Positions 52,505 to 60,650 of a stretch of 64,000 bases of DNA are shown piece by piece. Each line of letters opens with the position of its first letter. The first letter of the stretch is position 1. The stretch covers positions 186,001-250,000 of the forward strand of contig NZ_FOGY01000003.1 of assembly GCF_900111345.1 (NCBI RefSeq), read 5' to 3'. The position numbers were made by a program, and so were the translations under genes. The DNA is from Psychrobacillus sp. OK032 (GTDB taxonomy: Bacteria > Bacillota > Bacilli > Bacillales_A > Planococcaceae). Under the pieces are notes generated by a model, which was given only the letters and a program-made list of their open reading frames with translations, searched no databases and was not told the DNA's origin.

Positions 52505-53290
52505 ATGGCAAAACGAACTGCCATCGTAATTGGAGCTACAGGATTTACTGGGCAACTTTTAGTCAAGCAATTATGCGAAAGTGAAGAGTATGTTGCAGTG
52601 ACGATTATTGCTAGAAGAAATATTACATACACACATGCAAAACTAGAAGTGAAGATTCGAGAATTCGATAAATTAGAAGAAAGAGATTTAGAAATTGCGG
52701 ATGATTTATTTTGCTGTTTAGGGACGACGATGAAAAGAGCAAAAACAAGAGAAAACTTCGAAAAAGTTGATTTAGAATATCCACTAAGAATTGCTTCTTT
52801 AGCTAAAAAGCGTGGTATCCATAACTTTTATGTCATTTCTGCAGCTGGTTCCAATAAAAAATCACCTTTCTTTTACAGTCGTGTAAAAGGAAAAATGGAG
52901 CAGGGACTTATCGACTTAAAACTACCCCATCTATCGATTTTTCGTCCTTCGTTATTGACAGGTGGACGAGCAGAATTTCGATTAGGAGAGCGATTAGCTG
53001 AAGGCATTTTTCAATTAATTAATCCAATATTGGTCGGTCCATTTAGAAGGTTGCGGGCAATTGAGGGGAAGCGACTAGCATTTGCTATGTATTGTTATGC
53101 AGTTCAAGGAAGTAGGAATCATGTCCGTATTTATAAATCGATAGACATCCAAAATGCTAGAGTGATCGAAGAAAACGAAGAAAAACCGATTCCGAGAGAG
53201 GAATTATTTGATTGGAGTAAGCGAAAAGATATTTTTGTAGAAGCCGAAAAACTGGACGAAGAAACTAAAGGAAAGGACTTCTCAGTCTAA
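52505..53290 (+). CDS. Atypical short-chain (NAD(P)-binding) oxidoreductase, TIP30/YraR-like
   Basis: This 261-residue Rossmann protein has AIVIGATGFTGQLLVKQL (dinucleotide site), DDLFCCLGTTMKRAKTRENF, YVISAAGSNKKSPFFYSRVK with the Tyr-x3-Lys-like pair (YSRVK), and LSIFRPSLLTGGR. It fits the atypical SDR subgroup that includes eukaryotic HTATIP2/TIP30 and bacterial YraR. Substrate unknown. ATG 52505 has GAGGGGGA before it. It directly follows the family B tandem array. Confidence 0.85.
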   Translation: MAKRTAIVIGATGFTGQLLVKQLCESEEYVAVTIIARRNITYTHAKLEVKIREFDKLEERDLEIADDLFCCLGTTMKRAKTRENFEKVDLEYPLRIASLAKKRGIHNFYVISAAGSNKKSPFFYSRVKGKMEQGLIDLKLPHLSIFRPSLLTGGRAEFRLGERLAEGIFQLINPILVGPFRRLRAIEGKRLAFAMYCYAVQGSRNHVRIYKSIDIQNARVIEENEEKPIPREELFDWSKRKDIFVEAEKLDEETKGKDFSV

Positions 53291-53381
53291 AGAATGAACT
53301 TTTTTAGAACCATGCCAATTATCTCACAAGTGAGCCTCTTCTTTGATACAATAAAGTACGGGTAAAGGAGGTTCTACAACA

Positions 53382-53945
53382 ATGAAAATTCTACTCGTAG
53401 ACGGAACAATTATCGGCACGAAAACAAGTGTCATTCTTGAAAAAGTGAAAGACTATATAGAGGAAATCAACACAGAACATACATTAGAGATTATTCAATT
53501 TGCCAATTATGAGCATCAATTTGTAGATGGCAGACCTTTTGATCATTACAATGACGATATGAAGCTACTTGTCAGTAAGTTCGAGCAAGCAGACGGCTAT
53601 ATAATTGCAACACCAATTTTCCAAGGATCCATTCCAGGTGTTCTAAAAAATGCGTTTGACTTTTTACATCCTAAAACGATGCGATACAAACCGGTGTCGA
53701 TTGTTGCTAACGGTGGGACATATCAACATCACTTAGTCATCGAAAATCAGCTGAAGCCAATTTTGGACTACTTCAGATGTCTGGTTACACCCAATTATGT
53801 ATACACGCATATGAGCCATTTCGATGAGAACAACGAAATAGTAGACGAAGATGTACATAATCGTCTACGTGAACTAGCTCGTGTATTTGTCCAATATGCG
53901 GAAATGAGCAAAAGTCTTTGCAAAGAGCCAATTGATACGCATTAA
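53382..53945 (+). CDS. NADPH-dependent FMN reductase family protein
   Basis: This 187-residue flavodoxin-like protein has LLVDGTIIGTKTSVILEKV at the N-terminus (FMN phosphate loop), QADGYIIATPIFQGSIPGVLKNAFDFL and KPVSIVANGGTYQHHLVIEN. It is a second, divergent member of the family seen at 0.7 kb. AAGGAGG lies nine bases before the ATG. A short palindrome, CTCACAAGTGAG (53323-53334), lies in the promoter region. Substrate unknown. Confidence 0.86.
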   Translation: MKILLVDGTIIGTKTSVILEKVKDYIEEINTEHTLEIIQFANYEHQFVDGRPFDHYNDDMKLLVSKFEQADGYIIATPIFQGSIPGVLKNAFDFLHPKTMRYKPVSIVANGGTYQHHLVIENQLKPILDYFRCLVTPNYVYTHMSHFDENNEIVDEDVHNRLRELARVFVQYAEMSKSLCKEPIDTH

Positions 53946-53951
53946 ATAAGT

Positions 53952-53989
53952 AAGAGGATATCCCATTCAGTTGGAGATATCCTTTTTTT
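53952..53989 (+). terminator. Terminator of the FMN reductase gene
   Basis: AGGATATC pairs with GATATCCT and is followed by TTTTTTT. Confidence 0.87.
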
Positions 53990-54019
53990 AATCTAAGTAT
54001 GAGAAGCGTGTAGGAATTG

Positions 54020-54120
54020 GTGAATCGGATAATGGATGTGCATAATCGGATAATGAATACTGATAATCGGATAATCAAAAAGAAAAATCGGATAATGAGA
54101 CTTAATAATCGGATAATCAT
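54020..54120 (+). repeat. 21-bp-register array of AATCGGATAAT cores
   Basis: ATCGG starts at 54024, 54045, 54066, 54087 and 54108, exactly 21 bp apart each time. The conserved core is about AATCGGATAAT and the ten bases between cores vary. The core is the reverse complement of the (T)TATCCG(A/C)T core at 48.1-48.7 kb. The array sits between two terminators of convergent genes. Confidence 0.85.
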
Positions 54121-54162
54121 GAAGCTTTATTCAAAATTAAAATCAGTAGAAATCCCTAAACC

Positions 54163-54199
54163 AAAAATGCCAAGGAATCTTTTTCCTTGGCATTTTTAT
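54163..54199. terminator. Bidirectional terminator
   Basis: AAAAATGCCAAGGAA pairs with TTCCTTGGCATTTTT. Downstream end of the XRE-cupin gene on -. Confidence 0.87.
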
Positions 54200-54206
54200 T
54201 AAATTC

Positions 54207-54734
54207 TTATCGACCATTTTCCTTATAAACAGCAATGAGTAAAATAGCGTCGTCTTCTCCGATATTTTTTACAAAGTGCGGTACACTAGCATTCCAACTG
54301 AATGAGTCGCCTTCATTTGCAATGACGGAATCTTCGCCTTGTTCTGCGAGTATAGTTCCCTTAAGGACGATATGACTTTCTTCTCCTTCGTGCGCAACTG
54401 CTTCACCGGTTGATGCACCGGGTGCTAATTCCACATGCATCATTCGTAGCCCACTTTGGGACGTAAGATGTTCTATTTTAATATTATTATGTGTCGTATA
54501 TACTCGCTCGGACTTCCTTACTACTTTCATATGTTCCTCTTTTTCGAGTAGTAAATAAGGCAATGGAACATCCAAATAGTTTGCGATTGTCTGTAACGTA
54601 TTTAGGGAAGGGGATGTATTATCGTTTTCAATGTTACTTATAAATCCTTTTGACAACCCGATTTGTTCACTCATTTGTGCAATGGTAATCTTTTTTCGTT
54701 TACGTATATCCCGGATTTTGGAGCCGATTTCCAC
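54207..54734 (-). CDS. XRE-family regulator with C-terminal cupin domain
   Basis: This 175-residue protein has an N-terminal helix-turn-helix (about 1-60, KITIAQMSEQIGLSKGFISNI, ENDNTSPSLNTLQTIANYL) and a C-terminal cupin (about 95-172, VELAPGASTGEAVAHEGEES, EGDSFSWNASVPHFVKNIGE). Such regulators sense small molecules through the cupin and often control amino acid or polyamine genes. GTG 54734 has GGGAGGG upstream; the frame open beyond it is AT-rich leader. It is divergent from the DoxX gene, which it may control. Confidence 0.88.
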   Translation of the reverse strand: MEIGSKIRDIRKRKKITIAQMSEQIGLSKGFISNIENDNTSPSLNTLQTIANYLDVPLPYLLLEKEEHMKVVRKSERVYTTHNNIKIEHLTSQSGLRMMHVELAPGASTGEAVAHEGEESHIVLKGTILAEQGEDSVIANEGDSFSWNASVPHFVKNIGEDDAILLIAVYKENGR

Positions 54735-54964
54735 GTTCAACCCTCCCAAAATAATTTTAATTGAATATATCGTAACACATATTTGTTGACGATATCTATA
54801 ACTAGATGTTATCTTATAGGAAATAAATATTCTTAATAGAAAACTATTTTTCATTGAATGGGCCCAAATGAAAACAATGAATATTTTTTTACACAGTTTG
54901 TTCACCTATATGAATAAAATGTTTTTAAGTGAATAAAAACCAACGATGAAAGAAGGAAATAGAG

Positions 54965-55357
54965 ATGGATAAATTAGGAGTTAGTACATTATTATTAAGA
55001 CTTGTGTTAGGGGTCAGCTTTTTTATACACGGACTTGTTAAGTTTCAAGGTGGTATTGAACATACAGTAGGATGGTTTGATAGCATTGGAATTTTAGGGT
55101 TCTTTGCATACGTAGTGGCTACATTGGAATTGGTGGGCGGTATTGCACTTATTTTAGGAATTGGAACTCGTGTAGTTTCTGCATTTTTTATTGTATTGAT
55201 GTTAGGTGCAATCGTAAAAGTAAAATTTGCTGTAGGATTTTTAGGTACACCTGAGATGGCTGGTTATGAACTAGATCTTGCATTTTTAGTAATCGCTCTA
55301 TTCTTAGTGATAAATGGAAGTAAGTATTTATCAATTGACGAAGCATTTTTTAAATAA
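54965..55357 (+). CDS. DoxX family membrane protein
   Basis: A 130-residue protein with four membrane helices: LGVSTLLLRLVLGVSFFIHG, LVKFQGGIEHTVGWF, YVVATLELVGGIALILGIGT and DLAFLVIALFLVING. This is the DoxX/MhqP-type pattern, found in quinone- or thiol-stress associated membrane proteins. AGAAGGAAA precedes the ATG. Role here unknown; the divergent XRE-cupin regulator is the only clue. Confidence 0.87.
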   Translation: MDKLGVSTLLLRLVLGVSFFIHGLVKFQGGIEHTVGWFDSIGILGFFAYVVATLELVGGIALILGIGTRVVSAFFIVLMLGAIVKVKFAVGFLGTPEMAGYELDLAFLVIALFLVINGSKYLSIDEAFFK

Positions 55358-55422
55358 AACATCGAACGACTGATTCTAGTATTATACGAACAGACTCGCT
55401 TCGAATTAAATAGTATAGTGTG

Positions 55423-55466
55423 AAGACTCAAAAAGGTGTTTAAAGACAACTTTTTGAGTCTTTTAT
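55423..55466 (+). terminator. Terminator after the DoxX gene
   Basis: AAGACTCAAAAAG pairs with CTTTTTGAGTCTT and is followed by TTATTT. Confidence 0.82.
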
Positions 55467-55469
55467 TTG

Positions 55470-55735
55470 GGCTAAGACAAGATGAAGTGTCAGAGCAACC
55501 ATTTCACCATTTTTTACAGTTCAAATTCTTCAGCGCGTCCGCAAGTTCACTGGATCTGTCCAAAGTGCTCCTGAAAATGAAATAAAACAGATTTTGCTCT
55601 TAAAGGGCGACTTACGATTTTCTGCCCGGATTCATCTTCTTAAAAAAGAGCCAACAAGGCAAACCGTTTCTTCTTCAGAGTTGAACCCCACTAAATATTA
55701 GGTGATTTTCTTAGTAAGGACACCTAGTCTTCATC
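55470..55735. other. Intergenic DNA without recognised gene
   Basis: A 65-codon frame ending at the TAG at about 55701 (QILQRVRKFTGSVQ...) has no start codon or ribosome site and no recognised family. Small hairpins (CACTGGA...TCCAAAGTG; TAGGTG...CACCTA near 55700-55735) are present. It may be a gene remnant. An extended -10 (TGCTATATT, 55768-55776) for topB lies further on. Confidence 0.4.
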
Positions 55736-55807
55736 ATTGCCTACTAACTGAATCTAACCGAAACGTATGCTATATTAATCATATGGATTTACGAAAGGAT
55801 GTTAAGT

Positions 55808-57997
55808 ATGGCAAAAAGCTTAGTTTTAGCAGAAAAACCATCAGTTGCACGCGATATTGCGCGTGTACTTAAATGTGATAAAAAAGGAAATGGCTATTTG
55901 GAAGGCAAAGATTATGTAGTGACATGGGCTCTTGGTCACCTTGTAACGTTAGCAGATCCAGAAAGCTATGATGTTAAATATAAAAACTGGAATTTAGAAG
56001 ATTTACCGATGCTTCCAGAAAATCTTAAACTGTCGGTGATTAAACAATCAGGTAAACAATATAATGCTGTAAAATCGCAACTTACTCGTGGCGATATTAA
56101 TGAAATTATTATTGCAACCGATGCTGGTCGTGAAGGAGAACTTGTTGCTCGTTGGATTATCGCAAAAGCGAAAGTAAATAAACCGATTAAGCGTCTGTGG
56201 ATTTCATCTGTAACGGATAAAGCAATTAAAGATGGCTTTGCCAACTTAAAGCCTGGTAAATCTTATGAAAACCTTTTCGCATCCGCAGTAGCTCGTTCCG
56301 AGGCCGATTGGTATATAGGTCTAAATGCCAGTCGTGCACTATCTACAAAATTCAATGCCCAGTTAAATTGTGGACGAGTTCAGACTCCAGTAGTTGCAAT
56401 TATTGCTAAGCGTGAAGATGAAATCAAGCATTTCAAAGCGCAAACTTACTATGGGATTGAAGCGCAAACAAATGAAAATTTAAAACTTACTTGGCAAGAT
56501 GTAAAAGGAAATGGTCGTAGCTTCGATAAAGAAAAAATAGATACTACCGTGAAAAAACTAGGTAATGGCAATGCAACGGTTACAGAAATTGAGAAAAAGC
56601 CGAAGAAGTCATTTGCACCTGGTCTGTATGATTTAACGGAACTACAACGCGATGCAAATAAAATCTTTGGATACTCCGCAAAAGAAACATTGAACATCAT
56701 GCAAAAACTGTATGAGCAGCACAAAGTATTAACATATCCACGTACAGATTCACGCTACATCTCATCGGATATCGTAGGAACACTCCCAGAGCGTCTAAAA
56801 GCTTGTGGGGTAGGTGAATTCCGTTCTTTAGCAAACAAAATCTTGACTAAGCCTATAAAAACATCTAAATCATTTGTAGACGACAGCAAGGTATCCGATC
56901 ACCATGCGATCATTCCGACTGAAGGATACGTAAACTTCTCTGCCTTCAATGATAAAGAACGTAAAATCTATGACTTAGTCGTAAAACGCTTTCTGGCAGT
57001 CCTATTTCCAGCTTTTGAGTACGAACAATTAACGTTACGTGCAAAAATTGGTGATGAGAACTTTGTAGCAAGAGGAAAAACGATTTTAGTGAGTGGTTGG
57101 AAAGAGGTATACCAAAATCACTTTGAAGATGACGAGGCGGCAGATGATTTAAAAGAACAGATTTTACCACGCATCGAAAAAGGCGATACTTTAAACGTGA
57201 AATTGATTGCCCAAACGTCTGGACAAACAAAGCCACCTGCACGCTTTAATGAAGCAACATTATTAACGGCAATGGAAAATCCTACAAAATATATGGAAAC
57301 GCAAAATAAACAGCTTGCTGACACATTAAAATCGACAGGTGGATTAGGTACTGTTGCAACTCGTGCTGACATCATCGATAAGTTATTCAACTCATTCTTA
57401 ATCGAAAAGCGTGGTAAAGACATTCACATCACTTCAAAAGGTCGCCAGTTGCTTGATTTAGTACCGGAAGAATTAAAATCACCTACGTTAACAGGTGAAT
57501 GGGAACAAAAGCTCGAAGCTATCGCAAACGGCAAACTGAAAAAAGAAGTTTTCATTGCGGAGATGAAGAAGTATACGAAAGAGATCGTTTCTGAAATTAA
57601 AAGCAGCGATAAGAAATATAAACACGATAACATTTCGACAAAGTCTTGCCCAGATTGCGGCAAACCGATGCTTGAAGTGAACGGTAAAAAAGGAAAAATG
57701 CTAGTTTGTCAAGATCGTGAATGTGGTCACCGTAAGAATGTGGCACGTGTAACGAATGCTCGCTGCCCACAATGTAAAAAGAAGCTAGAACTGCGTGGTG
57801 AAGGTGATGGTCAAATCTTTACTTGTAAGTGTGGCTATCGTGAGAAGTTATCTGCCTTTGAAGCTCGCCGTAAAAAAGAAGGTAATGGTAAAGTAGATAA
57901 ACGCTCTGTGCAAAAGTATTTGAAACAGCAGGATAAAGAAGAAGAACCAATTAATAACGCCTTTGCCGATTTATTAAAAGGCATGAAGTTTGATTAA
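55808..57997 (+). CDS. topB: DNA topoisomerase III
   Basis: This 729-residue type IA topoisomerase has a Toprim domain (about 1-140, LVLAEKPSVARDIARVLKCD, IIIATDAGREGELVARWI), the active-site region QKLYEQHKVLTYPRTDSRYI with the catalytic Tyr, GRVQTPVVAIIAKREDEI, and a C-terminal part with two zinc-ribbon-like cysteine clusters (CPDCGKPM...CQDRECGHR and CPQCKKKL...CKCGYRE). It passes and decatenates single strands. ATG 55808 has AAAGGATG upstream; an ATG at 55799 lies inside that site. Length fits Bacillus TopB. Confidence 0.93.
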   Translation: MAKSLVLAEKPSVARDIARVLKCDKKGNGYLEGKDYVVTWALGHLVTLADPESYDVKYKNWNLEDLPMLPENLKLSVIKQSGKQYNAVKSQLTRGDINEIIIATDAGREGELVARWIIAKAKVNKPIKRLWISSVTDKAIKDGFANLKPGKSYENLFASAVARSEADWYIGLNASRALSTKFNAQLNCGRVQTPVVAIIAKREDEIKHFKAQTYYGIEAQTNENLKLTWQDVKGNGRSFDKEKIDTTVKKLGNGNATVTEIEKKPKKSFAPGLYDLTELQRDANKIFGYSAKETLNIMQKLYEQHKVLTYPRTDSRYISSDIVGTLPERLKACGVGEFRSLANKILTKPIKTSKSFVDDSKVSDHHAIIPTEGYVNFSAFNDKERKIYDLVVKRFLAVLFPAFEYEQLTLRAKIGDENFVARGKTILVSGWKEVYQNHFEDDEAADDLKEQILPRIEKGDTLNVKLIAQTSGQTKPPARFNEATLLTAMENPTKYMETQNKQLADTLKSTGGLGTVATRADIIDKLFNSFLIEKRGKDIHITSKGRQLLDLVPEELKSPTLTGEWEQKLEAIANGKLKKEVFIAEMKKYTKEIVSEIKSSDKKYKHDNISTKSCPDCGKPMLEVNGKKGKMLVCQDRECGHRKNVARVTNARCPQCKKKLELRGEGDGQIFTCKCGYREKLSAFEARRKKEGNGKVDKRSVQKYLKQQDKEEEPINNAFADLLKGMKFD

Positions 57998-58000
57998 TGG

Positions 58001-58050
58001 GAATAGAAAAATGGGTTGTGCCATATTTGGCCAGCCCATTTTCTATTTAA
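58001..58050. terminator. Bidirectional terminator
   Basis: AATAGAAAAATGGG pairs with CCCATTTTCTATT (one bulge), with GTG/CAG pairing inside. It lies between topB and the convergent VOC gene. Confidence 0.8.
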
Positions 58051-58057
58051 CTACTCA

Positions 58058-58999
58058 TTACTTGCTTATGATTTCAATCGTATTTCTTGAAGGATCTTGA
58101 ACGATGATGGAGCTATCTTTCTCTTCAAAATGAAAATCCAAGTCAGTCAGTCGCGCTTTTGCTTCATCTAATTCATCTTTTGAAAAAATAAGCGTGAAGT
58201 ATTTAAGCCCCCTAGAATTATCTGGTGGAGCAGGAATTCCAGTACCTGACCAAGTGTTTAGTGCTACATGATGATGGTAATTATCTTTGGATAAAAACAA
58301 ACTACCGTTATCTTTGCTCGTTACATTAAGTCCAAGTCCATCCACATAAAACTTCTCCATAATAGCAAGTTCTGTAGCTTGCAAATGCATATGTCCGAGA
58401 CGTGTATTTTCGGGAAGCCCCTTCCAAGTAGGAGTCGCGTCAGCCACTAATTTTTCGAAATCAATCGGGTAAGAACCACCTACATAACCGCCGTCCTTGT
58501 CTCTTTCCCAAGTATCAGGAGGAAGATCCGCATAAATTTCTATCCCATTGCCATCTGGATCTGCTAAATAAAGCGCATCACTATACTGATGATTGGCAGC
58601 ACCTTGCATTGGATATTCGGTTTGTGCTAAATGCAACAATACATTTCCTAAACTAGCATGATCGGGCATCAAAATAGCAAAATGGTAGAGTCCCGTCGTG
58701 GGAAATGGTCTTTCCACAGAATCATCTTGTTCCTCTAGTACGAGTAGGGGAGTATTCCCATCGGCAGTAAGTGTTACCCGTTTTGGTTCTTTAGTTAAAA
58801 TATCAAAACCAATCACTTGTTGATAAAATTCAGTGAGGGTGTCCACATTAGAAACAACTAAGTGCACTTCTCCAACTCTAGTAGGAGAGTCTGTATTATA
58901 TGATTCATAAGTTGAATCATTCTTTTTAAATAAAACAAATAGTGTAATGAGCACTATTATTAAGACGATACCTATGATGATTAATCGTTTATTTTTCAT
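58058..58999 (-). CDS. Membrane-anchored VOC-family protein (CatE-like glyoxalase/dioxygenase fold)
   Basis: A 313-residue protein with one N-terminal membrane helix (about residues 5-25), then tandem VOC domains. The first has VGEVHLVVSNVDTLTEFYQQ and SDALYLADPDGNGIEIYADL; the second has LGHMHLQATELAIMEKFYVD, NYHHHVALNTWSG and QDPSRNTIEII. This matches CatE-type catechol-2,3-dioxygenase-like proteins, normally cytosolic; here the domains appear to face outside. Metal His/Glu residues are present in both repeats, but the reaction is unknown. ATG 58999 has AAAGGAG upstream. Its upstream region carries a BlaI-type operator. Confidence 0.82.
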   Translation of the reverse strand: MKNKRLIIIGIVLIIVLITLFVLFKKNDSTYESYNTDSPTRVGEVHLVVSNVDTLTEFYQQVIGFDILTKEPKRVTLTADGNTPLLVLEEQDDSVERPFPTTGLYHFAILMPDHASLGNVLLHLAQTEYPMQGAANHQYSDALYLADPDGNGIEIYADLPPDTWERDKDGGYVGGSYPIDFEKLVADATPTWKGLPENTRLGHMHLQATELAIMEKFYVDGLGLNVTSKDNGSLFLSKDNYHHHVALNTWSGTGIPAPPDNSRGLKYFTLIFSKDELDEAKARLTDLDFHFEEKDSSIIVQDPSRNTIEIISK

Positions 59000-59024
59000 T
59001 GCATAATACTCCTTTATCATTTAA

Positions 59025-59039
59025 ACTACATATCGTAGT
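59025..59039. promoter_or_regulatory. BlaI-type operator O1
   Basis: ACTACATATCGTAGT, an inverted repeat of BlaI/MecI/CopY style, just upstream of the membrane VOC gene on -. On - the wider site reads TTACACTACGATATGTAGT, close to O3. Confidence 0.6.
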
Positions 59040-59102
59040 GTAACAAGAAAGCTTTATAAAATACAGCTTTTTGTTCACAGTTTGTATTACGAGCAAATAT
59101 GT

Positions 59103-59131
59103 TTGACCGAAAAACCTGTTTAAACTACAAT
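59103..59131 (+). promoter_or_regulatory. Promoter of the blaI-type gene
   Basis: TTGACC (59103-59108), 17 bases, TACAAT (59126-59131). The -10 box lies inside operator O2. Confidence 0.72.
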
Positions 59132-59138
59132 GTGTAAT
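59124..59138. promoter_or_regulatory. BlaI-type operator O2
   Basis: ACTACAATGTGTAAT overlaps the -10 box of the regulator gene, as expected for autorepression. Confidence 0.62.
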
Positions 59139-59155
59139 GTGAGGTGGGTTAAGCT

Positions 59156-59569
59156 ATGAAAATTCGAAAATTCAAAATGAATGAAAGTGGATTGAACCGC
59201 TTTTTTGGACCTCTGGAAGCAAAAATTATGGACATCTTATGGAACGACGTGGAAATGACGATTAAAGATGTGCAGCAAGTGCTTGATAAGGAAAAGTTAA
59301 CGAATTTTAACACAGTGATGACCGTCATGAACAGACTAGTGGAAAAAGGAATTTTGCAAAAGAGAGCAGAAGGAAGATCCTCTCTTTACAAACCGCTTCA
59401 AACGAGGGACGAGTTTTTAAGTGCGCAATCCAAAGAAATGACAAACGAGCTCATGGATGAATTCGGAAATGTTGTCGTCAGTCATATGTTGGATGCACTA
59501 GAAGACGTAGACGATGACCTCGTTGCAAAACTAGAGCTGAAAATAAAAGAATTGAAAAAGGAACAGTAG
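59156..59569 (+). CDS. BlaI/MecI/CopY-family repressor
   Basis: This 137-residue protein has the winged-helix and dimer parts of BlaI repressors: LNRFFGPLEAKIMDILWNDV, TIKDVQQVLDKEKLTNFNTV, MTVMNRLVEKGILQKRAEGR and SSLYKPLQTRDEFLSAQSKE, followed by a C-terminal helical part. It binds ACTACA-type operators and is normally inactivated by a partner M56 protease, which follows three bases later. AGGTGGG lies before the ATG. Three matching operators nearby suggest a local regulon of VOC protein, its own gene and the thiol-redox operon, not a beta-lactamase. Confidence 0.9.
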   Translation: MKIRKFKMNESGLNRFFGPLEAKIMDILWNDVEMTIKDVQQVLDKEKLTNFNTVMTVMNRLVEKGILQKRAEGRSSLYKPLQTRDEFLSAQSKEMTNELMDEFGNVVVSHMLDALEDVDDDLVAKLELKIKELKKEQ

Positions 59570-59572
59570 CCT

Positions 59573-60421
59573 ATGTCCAAACGTCAATCATTGTTTTTAT
59601 TTTTCGCAGCACTTGTCATTTCGGGCACTATCTTCCTTCAGATGGCGATATACGCTGTCTCTATGCTAGGAGGTTGGAATGCCAAATTTAACCTTGTAGT
59701 AGTTTGCCACAGCTGGTTGAAGGCGGCTGGGTTATCATCATTAGAGTTTGCTTTAGATGCACTTGTAATCTTTACGCTATTCTTTACCATTTGGCATATT
59801 AGTTCACAATTGATACATACTGCACGTATGAAAAAAAGATTAGAGCAATATAGAGAGAAAAAGCTCACGAACGAGTTAAACCAAACATATAACAATGAAA
59901 AAGAAGATTTCATTATTATTTCACACCCTGCACCAATGGCGATTACAATGGGATTTGTGCAACCGAAAATCGTTATTTCAACTGGTCTAATAAATCTATT
60001 AACCAATGACGAATTAAAAGCAGTAATCGCACATGAAATGTACCATAAGGCCAATCGTGACCCATTAAAGATATTTATATTATCACTTTGTGCATCAACG
60101 ATCGGGTATATCCCAATTTTAAAATGTTTTAACAAGCAATATAGAATTATTCAAGAAATTTTGGCAGATGAATTTGCTATTAAAAAACAAGAAACTTCTG
60201 TGCATTTAGGTAGTGCACTGTTGAAAATGTTAAAAGTGGGAACGGCTGAAAAAATGCCCTTTGCCTATGCATCATTTGCGGATACATCCGTCAACTATCG
60301 GATTGAATATATATTGAATCCATTAAAAAATATTCAAATGAAAATACCTTTGAAAATAGCATTAATATCATTCGCTATTTTTAACATGATTTGCGCCGTT
60401 TTTATTTACGCATTAGCGTAG
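59573..60421 (+). CDS. M56-family (BlaR1-type) membrane metalloprotease without sensor domain
   Basis: This 282-residue protein has membrane helices at about 7-27, 58-80, 195-212 and 262-280, and a cytoplasmic zinc-protease part with AITMGFVQPKIVISTGLINLL, KAVIAHEMYHKANRDPLKI (HExxH motif HEMYH) and QEILADEFAIKKQ (third ligand region). It resembles BlaR1/MecR1 but ends after the last helix, so the extracellular penicillin-binding sensor is absent. It probably cleaves or triggers loss of the upstream BlaI-type repressor on an unknown signal. The start lies three bases after the repressor stop. Confidence 0.87.
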   Translation: MSKRQSLFLFFAALVISGTIFLQMAIYAVSMLGGWNAKFNLVVVCHSWLKAAGLSSLEFALDALVIFTLFFTIWHISSQLIHTARMKKRLEQYREKKLTNELNQTYNNEKEDFIIISHPAPMAITMGFVQPKIVISTGLINLLTNDELKAVIAHEMYHKANRDPLKIFILSLCASTIGYIPILKCFNKQYRIIQEILADEFAIKKQETSVHLGSALLKMLKVGTAEKMPFAYASFADTSVNYRIEYILNPLKNIQMKIPLKIALISFAIFNMICAVFIYALA

Positions 60422-60454
60422 ATATCTAACAACATAAGACTGAGCTACATATGA

Positions 60455-60620
60455 TTGGAGCGGAAGGCAATCTAAGTTCGCTGCATCCTGCTCCTGCGCA
60501 AAGCTCGTCGCAAAAGAACTTTCGCAGCAACGATTGCATGACCAACATCGTGTTGGCGCTGGAGGTTAATGCAACGCCCGCGAAAAAGCGTCCGCCTGAA
60601 GCGGTAATCCCGAGCGGCTA
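60455..60620. repeat. Chimeric repeat, family A ends with family B centre
   Basis: The outer parts (TTGGAGCGGAAGGC at left, GCGTCCGCCTGAAGCGG at right) belong to family A. The interior CTCCTGCGCAAAGCTCGTCG and GCAACGATTGCATGACC belong to family B, and CCAACATCGTGTTGG is shared in style by both. It lies between the M56 gene and operator O3. Confidence 0.68.
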
Positions 60621-60650
60621 TAGTTAGCTTGCGCTTTTTTACCCCATTAC

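Noticed and set aside
51931-52555. Frames of 69-130 residues on - with similar sequences
   Set aside because: They are translations of the tandem family B units; one even runs into the start of the SDR gene on the other strand.
54017-54202. Open frame NRIMDVH NRIMNTD NRIIKKK across the AATCGGATAAT array
   Set aside because: Same reason: a by-product of the 21-bp step. It runs into a terminator and has no ribosome site.
54735-54905. 57-residue N-terminal extension of the XRE-cupin regulator
   Set aside because: The extension has no ribosome site and odd composition. GTG 54734 follows GGGAGGG and starts the known domain.
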